A DNA stretch of 11,856 nucleotides. Origin: JAIPEL01 sp050115795. Its GTDB lineage: Bacteria; Desulfobacterota; Desulfobacteria; Desulfobacterales; CAFBRK01. Both the position numbers and the translations under genes were made by a program. Under the pieces are notes generated by a model, which saw only the letters and a list, made by a program, of their open reading frames with translations, was not told the origin of the DNA and did not search any database. The stretch is taken from positions 1 through 11,856 of the forward strand of contig JASFPT010000110.1 in the NCBI GenBank assembly GCA_050115795.1, in the 5' to 3' direction. This document shows positions 1 through 7,404 of this stretch, one piece after another. Within the stretch, counting starts at the first letter, position 1; each line of letters starts with the position of its first letter.

Positions 1-20
1 CTTTTTTACAGGTCAAATCC

Positions 21-69
21 GGAAGCGGCGGCCGGCAGAGGGGAATTCCATTTTTGCCGCCGCTCTTCC
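21..69 (-). terminator. GC-rich hairpin just after the disulfide-reductase-like gene
   Basis: Positions 21-32 (GGAAGCGGCGGC) are complementary to 56-69 (GCCGCCGCTCTTCC), giving a 12-bp stem with a 2-nt bulge and a loop of about 23 nt that holds GGAATTCC. It begins 2 bp beyond the stop codon of the minus-strand gene ending at 72. Read on the minus strand, the sequence after the stem (GGATTTGACC) has no U-tract, so this is not a classical intrinsic terminator. It could be a transcript 3'-end stabiliser or a factor-assisted terminator. Confidence 0.4.
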
Positions 70-71
70 AA

Positions 72-1442
72 TCAATCCAGAAACGGCGAAAGCATATAGA
101 TCAGATCGCTTTCGCGGCTGGGGTACGGCGACAGGATGCTGTGCCGATGCAGTCGGTCGGCGGTCATGCCGCTCACCATGGCCATGCGAAGGGTGTGGAT
201 CAGACCGGCCGCATTGTCCGACAGGATATGGGCCCCGACGATTCGATTGGCGTCGTCGACCAGGATCTTGTAGGCCGCATGCCGCAGGCCGACACGCCGG
301 TAGGTGGGCCAGGAAAGGTTTTTGCCAAAGCTCTTCCAGTATTGGACTCCCTCGCGCTGCAGCGCGTCCTCGGTCTGTCCGATCATGCCGAGCTGGGGGT
401 AGGTAAAGAGCAGGGCCGGTGCGGCCGCGTAATCGATCGTGGAAGACGTCCCGCGTCCTTCTTCCGCCAGGATGTTTTCGGCCGCCACCCGGGCTTCGAA
501 ATCCGCCACCCGCGCGAGCTGCAGACTGGCGGCGCAATCGCCCACGGCAAAGACACCGGGATTGCTGGTTCGCATGGAAGAGTCGACGGCGATTCCGCTT
601 TTATCCGTTTCAATGCCGGCAGCATCCAGATCCAGGCCGCTGAGGTCGGCGACCCGGCCGGCGCCGTGCACCACCAGATCGGCCTCGTGATCCGCCCCGG
701 AGGTGCAATGCACCGTAAACCCCGAGGCCGTTTTTTCGACCGACTCGATCTCAACTCCGGTCGCCAGTTCGATTCCCTCTTCGGCAGAGGCCCCCACCAG
801 CAGCGATACCATCTCCCCATCGAACGGTGCCAGCGGTCGGTCGCTGACTTCCAGAATCCGGATGCTGCGATTCTCCGGCCCGAGACGGGCGGCAAAATGA
901 GCGAACTCAAACGAGATAAACCCTCCCCCGATAAAAACGATTTTCTCCGGAAGACTCTCCAGTTCGAGAAACTCTTTGCTGGTGGTCAGGTGCTCGCTTC
1001 CTGAAAAGGAAAGGGGCCTTGGCCGGGCGCCGGTGGCCAGCACTACGTATCGGCCCGAAACCGGCTTTCCCCCGGCCTTCAGGGTGCGGTCGCCCGTAAA
1101 GCGGGCGCTGCCTGGGATAAAATCGATCCCGGCGCCCTGGAGGGATTTGACCGTGGCGGCGGGAATTTTTCCGGTAAACGCGTTTTTTTCCGCCAGGATC
1201 GCCCCCCAGTCGGTTGCCGGAGGGCGTGCAATTCCCTTTCCTTCCAGGTGGCGGGCCCGGGCGACGGTCTCGGTGATTTCGTAGAACCACTTTTTCGCCT
1301 GGCATCCGGCCAGGGCGCAGACCCCGCCGGGTCGGTCGCTTTTCTCCACTAGGGCCACCTTGAGCCCTTCTTCGCCGAGCAGGTGGGCGGCGGTCTGACC
1401 GGCGGTTCCAGAACCGACAACGATCACGTCATAATCTGGCAT
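72..1442 (-). CDS. Class I pyridine nucleotide-disulfide oxidoreductase (glutathione reductase/dihydrolipoamide dehydrogenase-like)
   Basis: 456-residue cytoplasmic flavoprotein, full length for the family. The N-terminal FAD-binding site GSGTAG is at residues 10-15. The redox-active disulfide lies in GGVCALAGC, with C42 and C47 in the family's C-x4-C spacing. A second dinucleotide-binding motif (IGGGFISFEF, about 171-180) should bind NAD(P)H, and the FAD-contacting FAVGDCA is at 298-304. A C-terminal dimerisation domain follows. Family members pass electrons between NAD(P)H and a disulfide through FAD and the Cys pair; the substrate here is unknown. The active-site His-Pro of glutathione and lipoamide reductases appears as Tyr-Pro (Y440-P441), with no clear partner Glu at the usual spacing. 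Some COG1249 subgroups share this, so it argues against lipoamide dehydrogenase or MerA function. GGAG lies 6 nt upstream of the ATG, which supports this start. It is the last gene of a three-gene minus-strand operon, 59 bp after its neighbour. Confidence 0.88.
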   Translation of the reverse strand: MPDYDVIVVGSGTAGQTAAHLLGEEGLKVALVEKSDRPGGVCALAGCQAKKWFYEITETVARARHLEGKGIARPPATDWGAILAEKNAFTGKIPAATVKSLQGAGIDFIPGSARFTGDRTLKAGGKPVSGRYVVLATGARPRPLSFSGSEHLTTSKEFLELESLPEKIVFIGGGFISFEFAHFAARLGPENRSIRILEVSDRPLAPFDGEMVSLLVGASAEEGIELATGVEIESVEKTASGFTVHCTSGADHEADLVVHGAGRVADLSGLDLDAAGIETDKSGIAVDSSMRTSNPGVFAVGDCAASLQLARVADFEARVAAENILAEEGRGTSSTIDYAAAPALLFTYPQLGMIGQTEDALQREGVQYWKSFGKNLSWPTYRRVGLRHAAYKILVDDANRIVGAHILSDNAAGLIHTLRMAMVSGMTADRLHRHSILSPYPSRESDLIYMLSPFLD

Positions 1443-1501
1443 CGTCTACTCCGTCTGCGGGGCTGAAAACGACGGCGTCGAAATCCGGCAGCCCGGCTGC
1501 T

Positions 1502-3349
1502 TCAGCCCGCTTCCCGTTGTTTCAGCCGGCCGACGGCGCCCGCCGCCCAGCGGCTCAATTGCCCGATTGCATTGGAGTTGACATCGGGCCGCGCATCGGC
1601 GGCGTTGAACCAGAATTTTCCCTCCAGCGGGATCCCCAGGGCGCACAGGTGCGGATGGGGTCGGCCGTCGGTTCCGATCAGGTGAAATCCGTCGTCCACG
1701 TCGAGTCCGCCCAGCTCGTAGCGGCCGGTTTCGTCCTCGTTGACGAAATTGCGAATCAGGCCGCGTCGATACAAGCTTCGGATCAGCGGGGAAGTGTCGT
1801 TTCGGTTGTCGACCCCGTGAATCCGTCCGTTGAGTACATGGTTGACCGCCCGCCGGGAGCCACCCACCTGGTCGCTTTCCACGAAGAAACAGCCGGCTTC
1901 ATCGTCCATGAGCAGCCGCGGGGAGGGGCCGGAGAAAGAGAGCAGCCCGGCCTCGGCCAATAGAAGCATCTCCCGGGTGCTCGTTACCGGCGGCCCCACG
2001 GCCACCCGGTTGTTGATCCGGTTGAACTCGCGGTCCAGGTATCGGTGGGATCGGGCGTAGAGTCCGCCTCCGTCGACCGCCAGCCGCAGGTGGTCCCGAA
2101 GGTCGCGCAGCACAGAATCCACCGCGTTTTTCAGGGGGCTGGCCATGTTGCCCATCTCCGCCTCGTGGATGTCCCGCGCCATGAAATCGAAAACGAAGCG
2201 GATGTAAGCCTCCAATGAGTCGAACCAGGGCGCACCGGAACGGGCGCGCTGCTCCACTCCGGCAAGGGGCCTTGCCATCGCTTCCCAGGAAAAGCGCCTT
2301 TCCGGCGGCACCTTTTCTTCGACGAGCCGGGCCCGGGATGCCTCGTCCGCCGCCCCGATCCAGGCTTCCCCGAACTCGGGGCCGACCAGCGTGCTGTAGT
2401 AGACGAATTCCATCTCCCGGACCATCAGCGGAAGCAGATCCTTTTCGAAATCGACCTTCGGGTGACGGGATCGGATGGCGTCCACCGCCTCCCGGGTGAA
2501 GATTCGCCCCTTGTACTGGCTGTCCTTCTGGTTGCGGCCCCGTGCCGAATAGGGCAGCCCCAACCGGGAACCGAGAATGACAAGGGGCTCGTTGCCGCTG
2601 GGCCGGTACCGGTGTTTTTCGAAGCGCCCGCCCCTGCCGTAGGTAAAGGTCTTGATCACGTCGACCGCAGTCAGACCCATGCCAATCACATAGACCGGCT
2701 CTCCCGGCCGGATATAGGCGGTTTTTTCGGATATCGGGTAAACCAGATGGAGGTAGCTGACGTTGCGACCCTTGTTCTGCTGCCTTTCGGCAAAGCGCGA
2801 CCAGCTTTCCGCCGGCGAGCCGGGGGCGATCCGGTTTTTCGCATGCCCGGTGAGCAGCAGAATTTCATGGGCATCCACATAGGAACCGCCTTCGAGCCAA
2901 ATCCGCTGGGTTCCGTCTTGACCGGGCTCGATGTCCACGGCCTGCAGGGGATGCCGGACGATGCGCACCTTTGGCGGACATTGCGCCTCGATCCAATCGA
3001 ACATGGCCGCCAGGTACTGCCCGTGTTGAGCCCGGGAAGGATAATCGTTGGGTCCGATGGAAACCCCCCGGTCGACCAGATAGCCGTGGAGGGTTTTTCG
3101 GGCCGCAGACGCCCGGGCCTCGTGATCCTCGTCGGCAAATGCCGTGATCTGGCTGCCGATGGTGTTCAGCAGCAGATAGCCGGGTTGGGTCGGGGAATGG
3201 ACGCCGCCGCCACCGAATTTACCCGACTTTTCGATGACGTGGATGGAGACCGGATGTCTCAGGGGGTTTTCCCGGAGGCTAAGCGTGAGACGGCGAAGGC
3301 AGTAGGTCCCCCGGGGGCCGCCACCGATCAGGGCGATGTGATGATCCAT
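1502..3349 (-). CDS. Uncharacterised FAD/NAD(P)-binding protein (COG4529/YdhS-like, FAD-NAD(P)-binding fold)
   Basis: 615-residue soluble protein with no signal peptide. It opens with a Rossmann motif, IALIGGGPRG (residues 5-14), for FAD. FGGGGVHSP (45-53) and GYLLLNT (57-63) match the conserved N-terminal pattern of the NAD_binding_9-type family. A second nucleotide motif, VYVIGMGLTAVD (219-230), resembles the NADPH-site signature of flavin monooxygenases and N-hydroxylases. The C-terminal half (about 300-615) holds no catalytic motif I recognise. The family is widespread but its reaction is not established, so neither a monooxygenase nor a reductase role can be assigned. Its ATG lies only 2 bp beyond the asmA stop codon, with a poor Shine-Dalgarno (GGGGGA about 15 nt upstream), so translation is probably coupled to asmA. 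A gene for a disulfide reductase-like flavoprotein follows after 59 bp. Confidence 0.85.
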   Translation of the reverse strand: MDHHIALIGGGPRGTYCLRRLTLSLRENPLRHPVSIHVIEKSGKFGGGGVHSPTQPGYLLLNTIGSQITAFADEDHEARASAARKTLHGYLVDRGVSIGPNDYPSRAQHGQYLAAMFDWIEAQCPPKVRIVRHPLQAVDIEPGQDGTQRIWLEGGSYVDAHEILLLTGHAKNRIAPGSPAESWSRFAERQQNKGRNVSYLHLVYPISEKTAYIRPGEPVYVIGMGLTAVDVIKTFTYGRGGRFEKHRYRPSGNEPLVILGSRLGLPYSARGRNQKDSQYKGRIFTREAVDAIRSRHPKVDFEKDLLPLMVREMEFVYYSTLVGPEFGEAWIGAADEASRARLVEEKVPPERRFSWEAMARPLAGVEQRARSGAPWFDSLEAYIRFVFDFMARDIHEAEMGNMASPLKNAVDSVLRDLRDHLRLAVDGGGLYARSHRYLDREFNRINNRVAVGPPVTSTREMLLLAEAGLLSFSGPSPRLLMDDEAGCFFVESDQVGGSRRAVNHVLNGRIHGVDNRNDTSPLIRSLYRRGLIRNFVNEDETGRYELGGLDVDDGFHLIGTDGRPHPHLCALGIPLEGKFWFNAADARPDVNSNAIGQLSRWAAGAVGRLKQREAG

Positions 3350-3351
3350 GG

Positions 3352-5367
3352 TCAGTTTTTTCCCCCGAAGGGCAGATCCTTGATCAGATTCTGAAGCGAA
3401 CCTTTTGTCGCGTCCTTTCCCTCTTCTTGCTTGCCGGAAGGCAAAAGCTGCTGAAGGCCTTCCGGAGAGGTCAGTTCCTCCACCTTCTTTTTGACGGTCC
3501 CCTCCAGGTCGGGAGCGAAGCGTGGAGAAGAGAAACTGCCGCTGACGGCGATCGGCACCATAAGCCCGGAGCGATTTTCGGCGTCGCCCTGACCCTTGAT
3601 GGTCCCCACCAGCTTGGGATCCACCCGGATATCGAGCGCCTTGTTGACCAGGTCGGCCGAACCGGCAGCGTTGAGGCGGACAAAAGGCGACTTGAGGACG
3701 GTGCCGGGAGTGCTGGCCACCCCGTTTTTCACAGAAAATGGAACGACCAGCTCCGTAAAGTCGGTCCGCGGTTTTTCACCCCCGGCTTGGGCCATGCCGA
3801 ATGCGGCCTTGACATTTCGCGCCATGCCGGCCAGATCCACTCCCTTGACGGCGCCGTCCCGGAACAGAAGCTCTCCGCTTCCGGCCAGCGTCTTGAGCAC
3901 GCTTTCGGCGCTGTCGCCTGCAAAGGAAAGACCGACCTTGGCGCTGGTGAGACCCTCCAGAAAATCCTTTTTCAGCAGATCGTTCAGCAGGGGGTTGACG
4001 GCGACCCGTTCCACATCGAGCTTGAGATCCGTCGCGGGCCGATCGGTGCGAACATCCAGGGTAAGCCCGGCGGCAACGTCTCCGCCGTACATCGCCAGGG
4101 CCAGCGGATCTGCACGGACCACACCGTCCTTCGCCGATACGGTCACGCGAATGTCCTTCATTTTCAGCCCGGCCGCCTTCAGCTCGCCGACCCGAGCCGA
4201 ACCATTGAGAACGAGCGTTCGCAGCGGCCCGTAGTCGGGTTTCTCCGCTTTTCCCTTCTCGGGTCTGGCAGGTTTTTCCTCCTGATCCGGCTCTTTTTCG
4301 GGGGGCAGGTACCGGTCCAGGTCGATTCGGTCGAGGGTCATGTCAAAAGAGACCTTGGGCTTTTCGAACTCCGAAGCCGCAGCGCTGAAAGCGGCGGTCG
4401 ATTCATCCAAAACCAGGACCCCGTCTGAAAGGGTGACCGAGCGGGGACTGCCCTGGATGCGGGTTTTCAAGGAGATTTTCTTCAAGACGTCGGGGTCTTT
4501 TGTTTGAACGGGAACCGGCTGCCCTAAGGCTTCGGCCAGCTTTCGCGGAGAAAACGGAGAAAGGTTCACCGACAGGTCGAAACGCGGCTCGGTGGCCGCA
4601 TCGATCACCCGGCCCTTGAGGGCCACCTCCACCAGGGAAAGGGCCTTTGCCACCAGATCGAAATCCAAGGCCCCTTTGCCGGGCTGACGTCCCAGCGGTC
4701 CGACCCTTCCTTCCAGGGAAATCGGCCTGCCGTCCACCTTCGCTGAAAAAAGAAGCGGTACGGCACGGTCCAAAGAGACATCGGTGAGTCGGAGGGTCAG
4801 ATCGGCGATCTCGTTTTCGGTGCCTTTCTTCAAGTCCATGTACCGCAGAGAGCCGCCGGTGACGGAAAACTCTCCCACGGCCAACTGTTCGACGGGAAGA
4901 CCGCTGTCGGCGCCCGGGGCCTTTGGCGCTGCGCCTTCGGCCGGCACGCTTTCTTTCTTCCCGGGACCGCCGCCAAAGCCCTCCCAATTCGCCCGTCCGT
5001 CCTTTTCACGGATCAGGACGATCCGGGGCTGCTCCACCACGAATTTCTGGACCTGGATACTTCGGGAAATCAGCGGCAGCAATTTTACCCGGACTTCGAA
5101 TCGATCCAGGCTGGCCATCTCCTTTTCTTTGAATCCCGTTGGGTTTCCCAGATGGATGTCGGAAAGTGCAACACCCGCCCAGGGAAATAGGGAAAGGTCG
5201 ATATCGCCGCCGATGGAAAAAGACCGGCCGGTGGCCGCGGCCACCCGCTGTTCGATCTCCGGTTTGTAGGTGTTGAGGTCCACGAACAGCGGAATGATCA
5301 ACAATGCGGCAACCAGCAGAACGATCAGGATGCCGACGCAAATGCCGACCCATTTGAGCGCTTTCAT
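3352..5367 (-). CDS. AsmA family protein
   Basis: 671-residue protein with one N-terminal membrane anchor (about residues 5-27, a Leu/Ile/Val-rich stretch after MKALKWVG) and a long domain predicted to lie in the periplasm. The start of that domain (DLNTYKPEIEQRV, then LFPWAGVALSDI) and the C-terminal GSGELLFRDGAVKGVDLAGM region are typical of AsmA proteins. AsmA-like proteins are long beta-rich, chorein-like proteins linked to lipid movement between inner and outer membranes. A Pro/Glu/Lys-rich linker at about 355-378 divides the exported part into two halves. A TTG at 5403 would add 12 residues, but the ATG at 5367 is preferred because GGAG sits 8 nt upstream and the protein then opens directly with a basic-then-hydrophobic anchor. 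First gene of the minus-strand operon, with its stop 2 bp before the next start. The specific lipid or partner cannot be read from the sequence. Confidence 0.88.
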   Translation of the reverse strand: MKALKWVGICVGILIVLLVAALLIIPLFVDLNTYKPEIEQRVAAATGRSFSIGGDIDLSLFPWAGVALSDIHLGNPTGFKEKEMASLDRFEVRVKLLPLISRSIQVQKFVVEQPRIVLIREKDGRANWEGFGGGPGKKESVPAEGAAPKAPGADSGLPVEQLAVGEFSVTGGSLRYMDLKKGTENEIADLTLRLTDVSLDRAVPLLFSAKVDGRPISLEGRVGPLGRQPGKGALDFDLVAKALSLVEVALKGRVIDAATEPRFDLSVNLSPFSPRKLAEALGQPVPVQTKDPDVLKKISLKTRIQGSPRSVTLSDGVLVLDESTAAFSAAASEFEKPKVSFDMTLDRIDLDRYLPPEKEPDQEEKPARPEKGKAEKPDYGPLRTLVLNGSARVGELKAAGLKMKDIRVTVSAKDGVVRADPLALAMYGGDVAAGLTLDVRTDRPATDLKLDVERVAVNPLLNDLLKKDFLEGLTSAKVGLSFAGDSAESVLKTLAGSGELLFRDGAVKGVDLAGMARNVKAAFGMAQAGGEKPRTDFTELVVPFSVKNGVASTPGTVLKSPFVRLNAAGSADLVNKALDIRVDPKLVGTIKGQGDAENRSGLMVPIAVSGSFSSPRFAPDLEGTVKKKVEELTSPEGLQQLLPSGKQEEGKDATKGSLQNLIKDLPFGGKN

Positions 5368-5468
5368 GATTGAAACTCCGGGATTACCGTTAGAAGTTGC
5401 CAACCGGCGGCAGTGCCGGTCCGGGAAAAAGACAGGAAAACCTCAGGGCCGAAGGCCTGTATCCGATT

Positions 5469-5497
5469 AAAATAGCACCCTCCCGGGGGCAAATCAA
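5469..5497 (-). promoter_or_regulatory. Probable sigma70 promoter for the asmA operon
   Basis: On the minus strand, TTGATT (5497-5492) and TATTTT (5474-5469) are separated by exactly 17 bp. A TG sits one base upstream of the -10, giving an extended -10 element. Each hexamer matches consensus at four of six positions. Transcription would start near 5462, leaving a leader of about 95 nt before the asmA ATG. The spacer contains CCCGGG. Confidence 0.5.
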
Positions 5498-5558
5498 GAC
5501 AACCCCCCCCAAGGCCGACAGACGATGGATCGCAGATGCCGGCCGGGTCCCGGTCTTC

Positions 5559-5587
5559 TTGCAAAGGCAAGGGGATGTGGTTATAGT
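5559..5587 (+). promoter_or_regulatory. Probable sigma70 promoter giving a leaderless mRNA for the ClpX-like gene
   Basis: TTGCAA (5559-5564) and TATAGT (5582-5587) are 17 bp apart; the -10 matches consensus at five of six positions. The -10 ends only 8 bp before the ATG at 5596, so the expected start site (about 5594-5596) falls on or next to the start codon. No Shine-Dalgarno lies at a useful distance (AGGGG at 5570-5574 is over 20 nt away), and an in-frame TAG at 5584-5586 rules out a longer N-terminus. Both points fit a leaderless transcript. Confidence 0.5.
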
Positions 5588-5595
5588 CAAGTGCT

Positions 5596-7362
5596 ATGAG
5601 CATTTACGATGAAAAGATCCCCAACCCGAAGGAACTCGAAAAAGAGATCTCCGAGTTTCTCGCCAAAAAGTTTGGTGACAATGTCAAAGTCGTGTCGCCG
5701 GTGGTCATGGCCGAGCCGATGCCGGCTGAATCCGAAAAGAATAGTTTGAAAGCCGGCGGCAAGACGCGGTTCGACCTGAAACCGGAGGAGCTGATCGCCT
5801 ACCTGGACCGGTATATCGTCCGTCAGGACCGGGCCAAGGCCATCCTTGCCACCAAGATCTGCACCCATTTCAACCGGATTCAACACGCCGGAGACGGCCC
5901 GGAGGCTTTGCCGGGGATGGTCGGCCGGATCAAGAACAATGTGCTGATGATCGGACCGACCGGCGTTGGCAAAACCTACATGATCCGGCTGATCGCCAAC
6001 CGAATCGGGGTTCCCTTTGTCAAGGGAGACGCCACCAAGTTCAGCGAAACCGGCTACGTGGGCGGCGATGTGGAGGACCTCGTCCGGGATCTGGTTCGGG
6101 AGTCCGACGGCGACCTGCAGCGGGCCCAGTACGGAATCATCTACATCGACGAAATCGACAAGATCGCCTCCAGCCACAACATTATCGGGGCAGACGTGTC
6201 CCGCACCGGCGTTCAGCGGGCGCTGCTCAAGCCGCTGGAGGAGACTGAGGTGGAGCTGAAGGTCCCCCACGACCCGATCACCATGATCCAGGAGATCGAA
6301 CGGTTTCGAAAAACCGGAGAGCGGGACAAGGGGACCATCAACACCCGGAACATCTTGTTTATCGTCAGCGGCGCTTTTACGGAGCTGGTTCCCATCATCA
6401 AAAAACGGATGAGCAAGCAGGGAATCGGTTTCGGCGCTGACATCCGCCGAGCCGATCACGATCAGGACATCCTGCAGCACGCCCGCTCCGAGGACTTTAT
6501 CGCCTTCGGATTCGAATCCGAGTTTGTGGGCAGACTGCCCGTGCGCGCCGTGTTCGAACAGCTTGGCGAAGAAGACCTTTTTGAAATTCTCAGGAATCCG
6601 AACAATCCGATCATTCTCGGTAAAAAGCTCGATTTTGCCGCCTACGGTATCGAGATCAAGCTCTCCGAGGAGGCGCTTCGTCTTCTGGCAACCCACGCAT
6701 TTAGTGAAAATACGGGGGCTCGGGGCCTTGTCAGTGCCGTCGAACGGGCACTGCTGGCCTTTGAAAAACACCTGCCCTCCACCGATCTCTCCCTGTTCCC
6801 GGTGACCCGGGCAGCGGTTGAACAGCCCGATTCGTACATGGAATACCTCCTCGAATCCGGTAACCGGAAGCAGGTGGCCGCCGATTTTGCACGCCTTGCC
6901 GATGAAGAGAAGCGTTACGTGACCGATTACATGCGGCAAAATGAGAAGAATTTCTGCGAGCGCTTCGGCCTCACCCTGACCGAATCCCGGATCACGGCCA
7001 TTGCCGAGTTCTATTCCCGCAACGTGCTGGACATCGGCCAGGTCGTGCGCAAGGTCAAGGGCCTCTACGACGAGGTCAAGTCCTTGGAACTGAAGTTCTA
7101 CAAAAAGCATGACATCAACATCATCCTGGAGGACGACGCCGTAGACTACATCCTGGAGCAGTTGATTCAAGGCGACCTGAGCATGGCGGCCTTCGGCCAG
7201 CGGCTTTCCGCCGACTTCGAATACGGGCTGAAACTGATCCGGGACAAGACCGGCCGCAGCCGGTTCTTCATCAGCCGGGAGGCGCTCTGCAACCCGGAGA
7301 CATTTATCAGCAACCTCATCAAAAAGGATTTGACGAAGCTGCCCGGCTCGGCCGACCGATAG
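5596..7362 (+). CDS. ClpX-like AAA+ unfoldase without zinc domain, with duplicated lid-like C-terminus
   Basis: 588 residues; E. coli ClpX has about 424. The AAA+ core aligns by eye with ClpX: Walker A GPTGVGKT (120-127), pore-1 loop GYVG (153-156), Walker B IIYIDEID (181-188), GVQRALL (205-211), ClpP-docking loop GIGFGA (276-281), arginine finger in EFVGRLPV (R313), and sensor-2 GARGL (374-378). It probably uses ATP to unfold proteins and may feed ClpP. Unlike ClpX, the first 60 residues have no Cys, so the zinc-binding domain that recruits substrates and adaptors is absent. The RKH loop is replaced by a charged insert at about 223-248. About 170 extra residues follow the lid; residues 505-571 resemble the lid at 349-416. 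First gene of the plus-strand run, 42 bp before ahbC. HslU is less likely because it lacks the IGF loop. The annotation as a ClpX paralogue is firm; its substrate is unknown. Confidence 0.88.
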   Translation: MSIYDEKIPNPKELEKEISEFLAKKFGDNVKVVSPVVMAEPMPAESEKNSLKAGGKTRFDLKPEELIAYLDRYIVRQDRAKAILATKICTHFNRIQHAGDGPEALPGMVGRIKNNVLMIGPTGVGKTYMIRLIANRIGVPFVKGDATKFSETGYVGGDVEDLVRDLVRESDGDLQRAQYGIIYIDEIDKIASSHNIIGADVSRTGVQRALLKPLEETEVELKVPHDPITMIQEIERFRKTGERDKGTINTRNILFIVSGAFTELVPIIKKRMSKQGIGFGADIRRADHDQDILQHARSEDFIAFGFESEFVGRLPVRAVFEQLGEEDLFEILRNPNNPIILGKKLDFAAYGIEIKLSEEALRLLATHAFSENTGARGLVSAVERALLAFEKHLPSTDLSLFPVTRAAVEQPDSYMEYLLESGNRKQVAADFARLADEEKRYVTDYMRQNEKNFCERFGLTLTESRITAIAEFYSRNVLDIGQVVRKVKGLYDEVKSLELKFYKKHDINIILEDDAVDYILEQLIQGDLSMAAFGQRLSADFEYGLKLIRDKTGRSRFFISREALCNPETFISNLIKKDLTKLPGSADR

Positions 7363-7404
7363 CCGTATCGGACAGCCCGTCTTTTGCCGGAAAGATTGGT
7401 AACG

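Noticed and set aside
2..7. T6 run at the left edge as the tail of a plus-strand terminator
   Set aside because: The upstream sequence that would form the stem is outside the window, so it cannot be supported.
54..1004. Long plus-strand open frame (316 codons) over the disulfide reductase gene
   Set aside because: Low-complexity, motif-free translation antisense to a clear flavoprotein; a codon-bias shadow.
2462..4428. Two plus-strand open frames over 300 codons (2462-3394 and 3427-4428)
   Set aside because: Both are antisense to the FAD/NAD(P)-binding protein and AsmA genes and show no family features.
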